Positions 43,252-50,785 of a stretch of 64,000 bases of DNA are shown here, one piece after another. A model generated the notes under the pieces. It searched no databases and was not told the DNA's origin. It saw only the letters and a list, made by a program, of their open reading frames with translations. How positions within the stretch are numbered: the first letter of the stretch is position 1; each line of letters begins with the position of its first letter. Both the position numbers and the translations under genes were made by a program. This stretch comes from Planctomycetota bacterium. Its GTDB lineage: Bacteria > Planctomycetota > UBA8742 > UBA2392. The stretch lies in assembly GCA_020638675.1 (NCBI GenBank), contig JACKID010000001.1:2294001-2358000 (forward strand), read 5' to 3'.

Positions 43252-43947
43252 ATGGCCTTGCTTGAGCCTGCCGCATTCGTTTCGCACCTGCAACACCTGC
43301 CCGAGCTGATCGGGAATGCGTTGCACGCGCTGGCGCAATCCGGCCCTCCGTTTGGCGACCCCAGCGGCAACCCGTATGGCTCGCCCTACAACTCCGGGCC
43401 CAAGCCGCTTCCCGTCGGCGCGCTGATTGTCGGCTTCCTGATCGGCATCGGCATCAACGTCTTGTTCGGATTCTGGGGCAAGTCACGAGCAGAGCAGCAC
43501 AATGTTCACCCCGCCATCGGCTTCGCACTGGGCTTTTTTCTGAGCTGGATCGGCGTCGCGATTGTGCCGGTGTTCAAACGCGACCGTGTGTTCAACCCCG
43601 GCGGCGGCGTGCGCTACCAGGCGCCGCCAAACGCGCCCAACCCGATGTACGGGGCGCCGCAGCAATACCCGCCGCCGCAACAGTATCCGCCCCCGCCTCA
43701 GGGCTACGCCGGCGGCCCGCCGCCCGTCGGCCCGGCGCCGCAATATCCCACGCAGGGCCCGATGATGGCGGGGCAGGGGATTGCGCCGCCGCCTCCCCCA
43801 CCGCCGCAGCAGCCGCAAATGCTCACGGCCGATGCGCAAGGCTACGTGGCGTGCCCTTCCTGCGGTGCACGCACCAAGGCCGGGCGCAAGACCTGCATGA
43901 GCTGCGGAAACGTCATGCCGCCGGTCTACAACCCGAACATTCGCTAG
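43252..43947 (+). CDS. Membrane protein with Pro/Gln repeats and zinc ribbon
   Basis: 231 residues. Two membrane helices at about 58-79 (ALIVGFLIGIGINVLFGFWG) and 88-106 (AIGFALGFFLSWIGVAIVPV), then a Pro/Gln/Tyr-rich region with YPPPQQYPPPPQ (about 128-190) and a C-terminal zinc ribbon CPSCGARTKAGRKTCMSCG. The second helix matches that of the next gene's product, so the pair are paralogues. Low-complexity tail may bind partner proteins; function unknown. Confidence 0.72.
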   Translation: MALLEPAAFVSHLQHLPELIGNALHALAQSGPPFGDPSGNPYGSPYNSGPKPLPVGALIVGFLIGIGINVLFGFWGKSRAEQHNVHPAIGFALGFFLSWIGVAIVPVFKRDRVFNPGGGVRYQAPPNAPNPMYGAPQQYPPPQQYPPPPQGYAGGPPPVGPAPQYPTQGPMMAGQGIAPPPPPPPQQPQMLTADAQGYVACPSCGARTKAGRKTCMSCGNVMPPVYNPNIR

Positions 43948-44004
43948 CTGCATTTGTAATGGGATGTCGCCCGCCCGCGCATTAGCATGTACGCGGAGGC
44001 TGGA

Positions 44005-44442
44005 ATGATGACTGCTCTGATCGACGCCACTCACCACCTGCTGCCCCTCGCCGCGCGCTCGAGCAGCCCGCCGCCCATCAACCCGTTCGACATGATGCCC
44101 TGGGGCTTCTTCATGGTGATCATGCTGGCGAACCTGGTGTTCATGGTCGGCGCCGGCGTGGTCGGTTACTACATCGCCAAGAAGTACGAGATGGAGCCGT
44201 GGCTGGGCGCGGCAGCGGGCTTCTTCCTGACGTGGATCGGCATCCTGATCGTCTTCCTTGTCGGCAACTCGCAGCAGCAGGCTCGTGAGCGCAAAGCCAA
44301 AGAGAAGCAGTACGCTGACTGGTGGTACGCAAACTATGGGCCGCAGGCGCAGAACCCCTACGGCGCGCAGGGCAACAACCCGTACAGTTGGAACGGGAAC
44401 CCAGCGCCGCCTAGCCCTCCGCAGCCGCCAAACCAGCCCTGA
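44005..44442 (+). CDS. Small membrane protein, paralogue of the preceding gene
   Basis: 145 residues from the ATG at 44005, chosen because GGAGG lies 5 bases upstream; an earlier ATG at 43987 would include the Shine-Dalgarno in coding sequence. Two membrane helices (about 32-55 and 66-87, LGAAAGFFLTWIGILIVFLV) resemble those of the protein at 43252, then a Lys-rich segment and a Tyr/Asn/Pro-rich tail without the zinc ribbon. Function unknown. Confidence 0.7.
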   Translation: MMTALIDATHHLLPLAARSSSPPPINPFDMMPWGFFMVIMLANLVFMVGAGVVGYYIAKKYEMEPWLGAAAGFFLTWIGILIVFLVGNSQQQARERKAKEKQYADWWYANYGPQAQNPYGAQGNNPYSWNGNPAPPSPPQPPNQP

Positions 44443-44536
44443 TGTCGGCATCCGACACGCTGCCACGCAACAACCCCGCGCGGTGAATGGCGGACGCGTG
44501 CATGATTGCTAGCCTGCCCCGATCACGGAGGCAGCC

Positions 44537-46018
44537 ATGACCGAACACGTACAGAACTTCATCGCGGGCAAGTGGGTTGAAGCGAGCGGCGAAAAACTTG
44601 ACTCGCGCGACCCAGCCAACGGCGACCTGATCGCGACCTTTAACCAGGCGACCAACGCCGACGTCGACGAGGCCGTCGCCGCGGCCAAGGCCGCGTTCCC
44701 GGCCTGGAAAGCCACGCCGCAGCCCAAGCGCGCGGAAGTGATCTACAAGAGCGCCGAAGTCCTGCTAGCGCGCAAAGAAGAGCTCTCACAGCTCATGAGC
44801 CGCGAAAACGGCAAGCCGATCGCCGAGGCCCGCGGCGACGTGCAGGAAGCCATCGACATGGCGTTCTACATCGCGGCCGAGGGGCGCCGCGGCTGGGGCC
44901 ACACCATCCCGGCCGAGATGCCGAACAAGCGCATGTACACGATCCGGCAGCCGCTGGGCGTGTGCAGCCTGATCACGCCGTGGAACTTCCCGATCGCCAT
45001 CCCGAGCTGGAAGAGCTACCCGGCGCTGATCATGGGCAACACCGTGGTATTCAAGCCGGCGGAAGACACGACGCTGCTCGGCAAGCGCTGGACGGAAGTG
45101 TTGATCGAAAGCGGCGTGCCTGAGGGCGTGTTCAACATGGTGGTCGGCCACGGCGCGCCGATTGGCGACCGGCTCGTCACGCACCCGGACGTGCGGATGA
45201 TCAGTTTCACGGGCAGCACCAAGACCGGACTCGGCATCGCATCCAAGGCCGCGCCGCTGAACAAGCGCGTGAGCCTTGAGATGGGCGGCAAGAACCCGGT
45301 GATCGTCTGGGAAGACGGCGACCTGGAGCTGGCCGTCAACGCGGTTATGTGGGCCGGCTACGGAACTTCGGGCCAGCGCTGCACGGCGTGCTCACGCGTG
45401 ATTGTGCATGAGAAGGCGCATGACCAGTTCCTGAAAATGCTCGTCGAGCGCGCGCCGAAGCTGAAGGTCGGCCACGGCGCGGAGCCGGACTCGTTCTTCG
45501 GTGCGATCATCAACGAAGGCCAGCTCAAGAAGATCGACGAGTACGTGCAGATCGGCCAGAAAGAAGGCGCCAAGCTGGAGTGCGGCGGCAAGGTGCTCAA
45601 GGACGGCGCGTACGCGAAGGGCAACTTCTACGCGGCCACGGTGTTCAGCGGCGTGAAGCCCGGCATGCGCATCGAGCAGGAAGAGATCTTCGGGCCGGTG
45701 ATCAGCGTGATCAAGGTGAGCAGCTACGACGAGGCGATCAAGGTCGCCAACGACGTGCAGTACGGACTGAGCGCCGGGTTCATCAGCAAGGACGTCAATC
45801 TGTGCCACCGCGCCAGCATCGATCTCGACTGCGGGCTGTGCTACATCAACGCGGGCTCAACGGGCGCCGAAGTCAGCACTCCGTTCGGCGGCTGGAAGAA
45901 CACCGGCAACGGTCACCGCGAGGGCGGGCCGACGGTGATCGAAGCCTTCAGCGACATCAAGACCGTCGTGATCGACTACAGCGGCAAGGTCCAAAAGGCC
46001 CAGATCGACAACAACTAG
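44537..46018 (+). CDS. NAD(P)-dependent aldehyde dehydrogenase
   Basis: 493 residues, full ALDH length. Cofactor and catalytic signatures: TPWNFPIAIPSWKSYPALIM, FKPAEDT, SFTGSTKTG, catalytic Glu in LEMGGKNP (about 248) and catalytic Cys in GQRCTACSR (about 282), and EEIFGPVISVIKV. Closest in pattern to succinate-semialdehyde/2,5-dioxovalerate-type ALDHs, including NTGNGHREGG near the C-terminus, but substrate cannot be fixed from sequence. A GGAGG precedes the ATG. Followed after 8 bases by the DUF695-like gene. Confidence 0.93.
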   Translation: MTEHVQNFIAGKWVEASGEKLDSRDPANGDLIATFNQATNADVDEAVAAAKAAFPAWKATPQPKRAEVIYKSAEVLLARKEELSQLMSRENGKPIAEARGDVQEAIDMAFYIAAEGRRGWGHTIPAEMPNKRMYTIRQPLGVCSLITPWNFPIAIPSWKSYPALIMGNTVVFKPAEDTTLLGKRWTEVLIESGVPEGVFNMVVGHGAPIGDRLVTHPDVRMISFTGSTKTGLGIASKAAPLNKRVSLEMGGKNPVIVWEDGDLELAVNAVMWAGYGTSGQRCTACSRVIVHEKAHDQFLKMLVERAPKLKVGHGAEPDSFFGAIINEGQLKKIDEYVQIGQKEGAKLECGGKVLKDGAYAKGNFYAATVFSGVKPGMRIEQEEIFGPVISVIKVSSYDEAIKVANDVQYGLSAGFISKDVNLCHRASIDLDCGLCYINAGSTGAEVSTPFGGWKNTGNGHREGGPTVIEAFSDIKTVVIDYSGKVQKAQIDNN

Positions 46019-46026
46019 GGCAGCCC

Positions 46027-46788
46027 ATGCCAACTGGCGAGTGGGAAATGTACAGCGCTGAGATTGAGGGCAAGAACGCTCTCGTCTTTGTGCGTACGGA
46101 CTTGATAGAGGACGCCCCAAATCCGCTCCTGCCGCACTACTTCACGATCACATTGCGCCTGAGGAGTCGCCGGGCCGACGGCTTCTCCGACGAAGAAGAA
46201 ACCAACGCGTTATGGCGCATCGAAGATCGCATCGAAGCGGAATTCTACAAGGCGTGGGGCGGTGTCTACGTAGGCCGATACACCTTTGGTGGTCAGCGCG
46301 TCATGGCCTACTACTTGCCGCTCCAACCCGAACCACAGGTCGCTCGGAGGCTCGTCGAGCTTTGCGCAACAGGGTACGAATTTGAGCTGGACTGTTTCGA
46401 GCAGCCGGATTGGGAAAACTACGTCGACTTCCTGTATCCGAATGCCATCGCATGGCAGGAAATCAGCAACGAGCCTGTGCTCGAGAACTTATCAGCCCAT
46501 GGCGATCCACTAACTCCACCGCGCCACACACTCCACTGGCTGTACTTTCCCGGGCAAATGGAACGGGACGGCTTCGCCAAGGCCCTAAAGTCCAGCACTC
46601 TTCAATTCGACGTCATCGGTACGTTGGATCCTGAAGGAGAGGTCAAACAGTATGGGGTCTGCCTTGAGCATCAGTGCAGTATGGACAAGTACGCGCTACT
46701 GAATGTTCAGGTTCGACTCCTGCGTCTCGCTCAGGAATTTGGCGGAGAGTATGACGGCTTCGAATGCGAGATGTTGGGCAGTGCGTAG
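46027..46788 (+). CDS. DUF695 / RraB-like protein
   Basis: 253 residues from the ATG at 46027. N-terminal half (GEWEMYSAEIEGKNALVFVR) fits DUF695, and the C-terminal half (HTLHWLYFPGQMERDGFAKA, LQFDVIGTLDPEG, then CSMDKYALLNVQVRLLRLAQ) fits the RraB-like domain that in E. coli inhibits RNase E. Such two-part proteins are common but uncharacterised. The frame is open far upstream inside the dehydrogenase gene, but that part is an antiframe artefact. Likely cytoplasmic and cotranscribed with the dehydrogenase. Confidence 0.78.
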   Translation: MPTGEWEMYSAEIEGKNALVFVRTDLIEDAPNPLLPHYFTITLRLRSRRADGFSDEEETNALWRIEDRIEAEFYKAWGGVYVGRYTFGGQRVMAYYLPLQPEPQVARRLVELCATGYEFELDCFEQPDWENYVDFLYPNAIAWQEISNEPVLENLSAHGDPLTPPRHTLHWLYFPGQMERDGFAKALKSSTLQFDVIGTLDPEGEVKQYGVCLEHQCSMDKYALLNVQVRLLRLAQEFGGEYDGFECEMLGSA

Positions 46789-46835
46789 GAAATCCCAATC
46801 TCCGGACAATCGTTCATCCAGCCGGGCAGTTCACC

Positions 46836-46868
46836 CTAGTAGTTCATCAGCACCCACTCGCGCCACTC
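46836..46868 (-). pseudogene. Remnant 3' end of a second copy of the gene at 47609-49060
   Basis: Read on the minus strand, this ends with codons for EWREWVLMNY and a TAG, the same ten residues and stop as the intact gene at 47609. The codons differ at synonymous positions (TAC/TAT, GTG/GTA, GAG/GAA), so it is a diverged old copy. Homology stops just before the left inverted repeat of the transposase element, suggesting that the rest of a paralogous gene was lost there. Confidence 0.6.
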
Positions 46869-46880
46869 GGCTGTGCCCTC

Positions 46881-46947
46881 AGCCTGCGAAGCGGGCGTCA
46901 CTAGCTTAGCCTGGGGTGACTAGGCCGCAGGCCGCGGAACCCCAGGT
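46881..46947 (+). repeat. Left REP-like arm
   Basis: Contains two hairpins: GCCTGCGAAGCGGGC (imperfect) and CCTGGGGT (46910-46917) pairing with ACCCCAGG (46939-46946). Inverted relative to the arm at 47492-47558. Confidence 0.85.
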
Positions 46948-47007
46948 GTCTCGTGCGCGAATCAAAAGCCCGCGAAGCGGGCGACCCAGCCGCGCGAAGC
47001 GTGGCAA

Positions 47008-47436
47008 TCATTCCAGGTAACGCTCGTCGAATTCTACCTCGTTCAATTCCAGCAACCGCTTCAACTCGCCAATGAAATCCTGCTTCGCGTGATGTTCCTC
47101 CTGGTTCGCGATGTATCGATCCACATCCAGTACAATGGATTGGTTTACGGTGAACGCCGCAAAGCCGCGTTGCCACTCGAATGCAGGTTCACGCTGACGC
47201 ACCCATTTGCTTGAGCCGGCCTTCAGGTCTCGCATGAAGTCGGAGACGGCAATGGTTGCGGGTATCGAAGTCAGTAAGTGCACGTGATCCGCGACTCCGC
47301 CTATGTTGAAGGGTACGCCGCCGAGGCGCTTGATGATTCCACCCATGTACGGGTGGGTTTCCGGTGTGAGCAGCGGTCGGCGTTCCTTCGTTGAGAACAC
47401 GACGTGGTAGAGCAATCGCGTGTAGCTTTGCGACAT
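47008..47436 (-). CDS. REP-associated tyrosine transposase (IS200/IS605 Y1 family)
   Basis: 142 residues. The Y1_Tnp signature is complete: start SYTRLLYHVVFSTKERRPLL, the HUH metal motif in VADHVHLLTSIPA, and the catalytic-Tyr region VDRYIANQEEHHAKQDFIGE with Tyr and the following His pair. RAYT proteins cut and rejoin single-stranded REP DNA. Full length for the family, so likely functional. The gene lies inside inverted REP-like repeats and next to a gene remnant. Confidence 0.93.
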   Translation of the reverse strand: MSQSYTRLLYHVVFSTKERRPLLTPETHPYMGGIIKRLGGVPFNIGGVADHVHLLTSIPATIAVSDFMRDLKAGSSKWVRQREPAFEWQRGFAAFTVNQSIVLDVDRYIANQEEHHAKQDFIGELKRLLELNEVEFDERYLE

Positions 47437-47491
47437 GCCGATCCCTTCGGGTGGGTCGCCCGCTTCGCGGGCTTGTGGTTTGTCGATTGTT

Positions 47492-47558
47492 TACCTGGGG
47501 TTCCGCGGCCTTCGGCCTTGTCACCCCAGGCTAACCTCGTGACGCCTGCTTTGCAGGC
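47492..47558 (-). repeat. Right REP-like arm, inverted copy of the left arm
   Basis: Inverted counterpart of 46881-46947. CCTGGGGT (47493-47500 region) pairs with ACCCCAGG (47522-47529). The whole stretch to the next gene (47609) holds no other gene. Confidence 0.85.
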
Positions 47559-47608
47559 TGGACAACACAATGCGGATCGGACTGGGGGGCGTTCCCGACT
47601 GCAGGTCG

Positions 47609-49060
47609 CTAATAGTTCATCAGTACCCACTCGCGCCATTCGTCTTCGATCTCGTTCAGCTTCTTGCCGAACGCCGTCTCCAGCGCCTCCACGCGCTCGG
47701 CCGCTTTCTTCTTGCCGCCGCTTTTGAGCCAGGCTTTGGCCTGCTCCGGGTGCTGATCGTAGATGAATTCCATGAAGCTGAACGACTTCGCCGCGTGGGC
47801 CTGCTGCATGTCGTTGATCTCGGTCGCGACCAGCATGCTCAGCGGGATGTCGTGCCCGAAGCGGATGTTGTACACCGCAACTTCCCGCAGCAGATCCGGC
47901 GTGCCGGACTTTTTCGTGAACTCGGGGATCACCTTGTCATCGGCCGTCGTCGCGCCGATCTCTTTCATCGTGTAGCGCTGCACCATGGTCGTGCCCAACA
48001 CCTCTGATGTCACGAGATAGCCGAAGCCGGTGTCGACCCACGGCGCGCGGTCGCGAATGCCGTCCTGCGCATACGCGAGCAGGCTCAGCACAAGCGTGTT
48101 GCACAGCATGTCGTCGGCCGCGGAATCCAGCGGCGAGCAGACAAAATACCCGTACGGATCCTTCTGGCCGTGCCCGTTCAGCTTCTTGGCGAAGTCGAGG
48201 TCATCGCCCGTGAGCTTGAGGACTTTCTCCAGCATCGCCACGTATTCATCGCGCGTCTGCAGGTGGGTCAGCGTGTACTGCCGACCGCCGAACGGCGCGC
48301 CTTCAGTGCCGAGCAGCGCCTGTGCGCGCTGGATACAGGCGTCGGCGTTGCGATGCAGGAACTTGGCGCGCGGCGGCGCCTGGACGGCGCGGACCATCAC
48401 GTTGGCACTGCTGCGGCGGTCGAAGTTCGCACCGATCAGATCGGCCTGCGGGTCCTTGCCCTCGGTCTCTTCACCGAAGCTCGCGCCTTCGACAATCTTG
48501 TGGCCCTCATCGCGCCACTTCTTGGCGAACGGGGGCACCCAGGTGTCGCCATCCTTGACGTGCCCGCGCAGCTTGCGCGCGTCGGCGTCGTCCGGCACGT
48601 AATACAGCAGATCAACCGCGGCGATCTTTGCCGCGCGGTCGTCGCCGGCCTTGGCCGCGCTCTCCATCAGCTTGCGGCAGCGGTCGGCGCACTTTTCCCA
48701 GACCTTGAGCTTCTCTTCGTCGGGCTTCTTGCGCGCCTCGATGTACTCCTTGCCGCTGACGCCGTCTTCGGCCGGCAGGGGCTCATCCGGAACCCACTTG
48801 TCGTCCTTGCGCTTGTAGCCGAGGCCTTTCCAGGCCTTCTTGTTGTCGGGCTCAAGTTCGCGGGCGCGGTCGTACTGTTTGCGTGCCAGCGAATAGATCT
48901 GCACCAGCCGGTACTTGTCGCCAAGGTCGGCGTGCTTGTCGGCGAGCCATTCCCACAGCTTGCCGCGCTCCTTCTCGTAGTCAAAGTCGCCGGCGCGCCC
49001 GGGCACGCTGCAGACCAGCAGCAGCCCGAGGATCATGAGGACGGAAGTCGCGCGTTTCAT
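47609..49060 (-). CDS. Secreted TPR-like protein of unknown function
   Basis: 483 residues from the ATG at 49060, with GGAGC upstream; signal peptide MKRATSVLMILGLLLVCSVP, cleavage near GRAG. An N-terminal helical repeat part (KHADLGDKYRLVQIYSLARK, ELEPDNKKAWKGLGYKRKDD) resembles TPRs; the central and C-terminal parts (YTLTHLQTRDEYVAMLEKVL; HGQKDPYGYFVCSPLDSAAD; PWVDTGFGYLVTSEVLG) have the look of peptidase-MA-like exported proteins, but no HExxH is present, so I do not assign enzyme activity. A remnant copy of its last codons lies 770 bases away across the RAYT element. Confidence 0.75.
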   Translation of the reverse strand: MKRATSVLMILGLLLVCSVPGRAGDFDYEKERGKLWEWLADKHADLGDKYRLVQIYSLARKQYDRARELEPDNKKAWKGLGYKRKDDKWVPDEPLPAEDGVSGKEYIEARKKPDEEKLKVWEKCADRCRKLMESAAKAGDDRAAKIAAVDLLYYVPDDADARKLRGHVKDGDTWVPPFAKKWRDEGHKIVEGASFGEETEGKDPQADLIGANFDRRSSANVMVRAVQAPPRAKFLHRNADACIQRAQALLGTEGAPFGGRQYTLTHLQTRDEYVAMLEKVLKLTGDDLDFAKKLNGHGQKDPYGYFVCSPLDSAADDMLCNTLVLSLLAYAQDGIRDRAPWVDTGFGYLVTSEVLGTTMVQRYTMKEIGATTADDKVIPEFTKKSGTPDLLREVAVYNIRFGHDIPLSMLVATEINDMQQAHAAKSFSFMEFIYDQHPEQAKAWLKSGGKKKAAERVEALETAFGKKLNEIEDEWREWVLMNY

Positions 49061-49108
49061 GCCTGCTCCAGAGGTGCCCTTAGACAAGTGGCGGCTCGCG
49101 CCCCGACC

Positions 49109-50188
49109 TTACCCCTGCGCGCCCGCGCCGTCAGCCTTTTCCCAGACCACGACGCGGTCCCGCCCGGCCTGCTTGCCTGCGTAAAGCGCGTCATCCGCGT
49201 GGCTGATCGATTCATCGATGCCGATGGCGGGGTCCAGCGGCGCGATTCCGAAGGTCATGGTGACCTTGAGCTTCACCTTGCCGCAATCGATCTCGAGCGC
49301 GCGCATGGCTTCGCGCAGCTTCTCGGCTGCGATCTTCGCGCCGGTCACTTCAGTTTCCGGCAGCATGAAAAGGAACTCTTCGCCGCCCCAGCGCGCGATG
49401 AAGTCCTGGCTGCGCAGGCGATGGCGCAGCTCGCTCGCGACGGCCTGCAGCACGATGTCGCCGGCCAGGTGGCCGTGCGTGTCGTTCACTTTCTTGAACA
49501 GGTCGATGTCGGCCATCACCAGCGTGGCGGCGCGCCCGCTGCGGCGGATGCGGTTCATCTCTTCGTCGATGTTCTCGATCATGCGCCGGCGGTTCATCAG
49601 CCCGGTAAGGTCGTCGGTGGATGCGAGCACCTTGAGCTTGCGCTCGGCGCTGTTGCTGGCAAGGCGATAGTAAACGGCGAGCATCCCCATTGCGGTGAAC
49701 ACGACGCCGACGTTGATGAACGGCACGGCTTCGGTCACGGCCTGGCTCGGCCCATGGAAATGGATCCCGCGCGTGTACCAGTACAGCATGGAGTAGAGCA
49801 TGAACAGCGCGGCGACTTCGAGGAACACGACTCTCGGCGAGATGCGGTCATTGAGCCCCGCAAACGGTATCAGGGGCCACAAGTAGAAGTGAAATCCGCT
49901 GTCCCAGCCAAGCAAAGACACAGCGACCGAGGCGTGCGCCGCCACTTCAAGTTTGATCAAAACTGCCGATAGGTCGAGCAGCCCGCGCTCGTTGGCATAG
50001 CGTGCCAGAACCCACGCCGCGACCGAGCCGACGTTGAACCATGCCAGCGTAGTCGAGCCCAGCCACCAGAACATCGGAATGAACGCCGCGTGCGCCAGAA
50101 TGCCGATCCAGCAGACATAGCGCAGCGCGACATACATCCGGTAGTCTTCCGGACGCAGGCGCGTCGTGGTTCTCCTGGTGGCGGCCAT
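49109..50188 (-). CDS. Membrane diguanylate cyclase (GGDEF)
   Basis: 359 residues from the ATG at 50188 (upstream in-frame codons are noncoding in character). Six or so membrane helices in residues 25-190 (for example YVCWIGILAHAAFIPMFWWL), then a GGDEF domain from about 200: ASTDDLTGLMNRRRM, ADIDLFKKVNDTHGH, and the active-site RWGGEEFLFML. Makes c-di-GMP from two GTP. The I-site RxxD is not obvious (LRSQD lies before the active site: RSQD at the right distance is a candidate inhibitory site). Its opposite, an HD-GYP protein, is encoded at 17432-19543. Confidence 0.92.
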   Translation of the reverse strand: MAATRRTTTRLRPEDYRMYVALRYVCWIGILAHAAFIPMFWWLGSTTLAWFNVGSVAAWVLARYANERGLLDLSAVLIKLEVAAHASVAVSLLGWDSGFHFYLWPLIPFAGLNDRISPRVVFLEVAALFMLYSMLYWYTRGIHFHGPSQAVTEAVPFINVGVVFTAMGMLAVYYRLASNSAERKLKVLASTDDLTGLMNRRRMIENIDEEMNRIRRSGRAATLVMADIDLFKKVNDTHGHLAGDIVLQAVASELRHRLRSQDFIARWGGEEFLFMLPETEVTGAKIAAEKLREAMRALEIDCGKVKLKVTMTFGIAPLDPAIGIDESISHADDALYAGKQAGRDRVVVWEKADGAGAQG

Positions 50189-50290
50189 GCTGTGCGTCAC
50201 TATCGGCTGGAGGGGCCAAGTCGCTATTCTGCTTGCGGCCCGCCCTCCGGCCAATGCCCTAGCTTTGAAACTCTGACCCGTTGAGTTCCC

Positions 50291-50785
50291 GTGCGGATAC
50301 GAGCCCTGACTGACGAAGATGCACCGGCCTGGCGCGAAATCCGCGCACGGATGCTGCGTGAACACCCGGAGGCATTCGGAGAAGACGCGGACGAGTTTCT
50401 CGCGCGCGAGTTGCCCGAGCTGTGCGATCGCATCCGTGACGGCCGCGTAATGGGCGCCTGGATAGACGGCACGCTCGCCGGCACCGTCGGCTGGTTCGTC
50501 GGGCGCGGCGCCAAGCGCAAGCACGTCGCGGAGATCTGGGGAATGTACGTCGCGCCGGAAACGCGCCGCGCAGGTGCGGCTCGTGCACTATTGCGCGCGG
50601 CCGTGGAGGCTTCGGACGCAGTGGGTGTCCGAGTGTGGGAGCTGGGCGTCGAGGAAAACAACCACTCCGCGCTCAAGCTCTACGAAAGCGAAGGCTTCGC
50701 CGTGTGGGGCGTTGAGCGCGACGCGTACCGGTTTTCCGGGCGCAGCGTCAACGTACTGCACATGAGCCGCTTTGCGGACGCCTAG
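50291..50785 (+). CDS. GNAT-family acetyltransferase
   Basis: 164 residues beginning at a GTG. GNAT fold: N-terminal IRALTDEDAPAWREIRARML, acetyl-CoA loop in MYVAPETRRAGAARALLRAA (the R/Q-x-x-G-x-G/A pattern, here RRAGAA), and C-terminal ELGVEENNHSALKLYESEGF. Typical of RimI/YjaB-like N-acetyltransferases; substrate unknown. Convergent with the amine oxidase gene, overlapping its end by 4 bases. Confidence 0.85.
   Translation: MRIRALTDEDAPAWREIRARMLREHPEAFGEDADEFLARELPELCDRIRDGRVMGAWIDGTLAGTVGWFVGRGAKRKHVAEIWGMYVAPETRRAGAARALLRAAVEASDAVGVRVWELGVEENNHSALKLYESEGFAVWGVERDAYRFSGRSVNVLHMSRFADA

Larger units (their letters stand above)
46881..47558. mobile_element. REP/RAYT element: tyrosine transposase gene within inverted hairpin repeats
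   Basis: A single Y1-transposase gene is flanked by long inverted repeats: 46881-46947 against 47492-47558 (67 bases each, about six mismatches by eye) and an inner, identical 22-base pair 46967-46988 / 47451-47472. Each arm is itself hairpin-forming (CCTGGGGT ... ACCCCAGG; GCCCGCGAAGCGGGC). This is the layout of a RAYT with its REP/BIME sequences. Confidence 0.85.

Noticed and set aside
43650..43810. Pro/Gln-rich DNA repeats as a mobile or CRISPR-like array
   Set aside because: Repeats are short, irregular and in frame with a membrane protein's low-complexity tail.
45580..46026. Upstream extension of the DUF695/RraB gene into the aldehyde dehydrogenase
   Set aside because: The dehydrogenase frame is complete and conserved; the extended sequence is Arg/Gln-rich, typical of a shifted GC-rich frame.
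48170..49972. A plus-strand open frame of 600 codons across two minus-strand genes
   Set aside because: It spans the intergenic gap and covers the complements of the secreted protein and GGDEF genes; composition is that of an antisense shadow.
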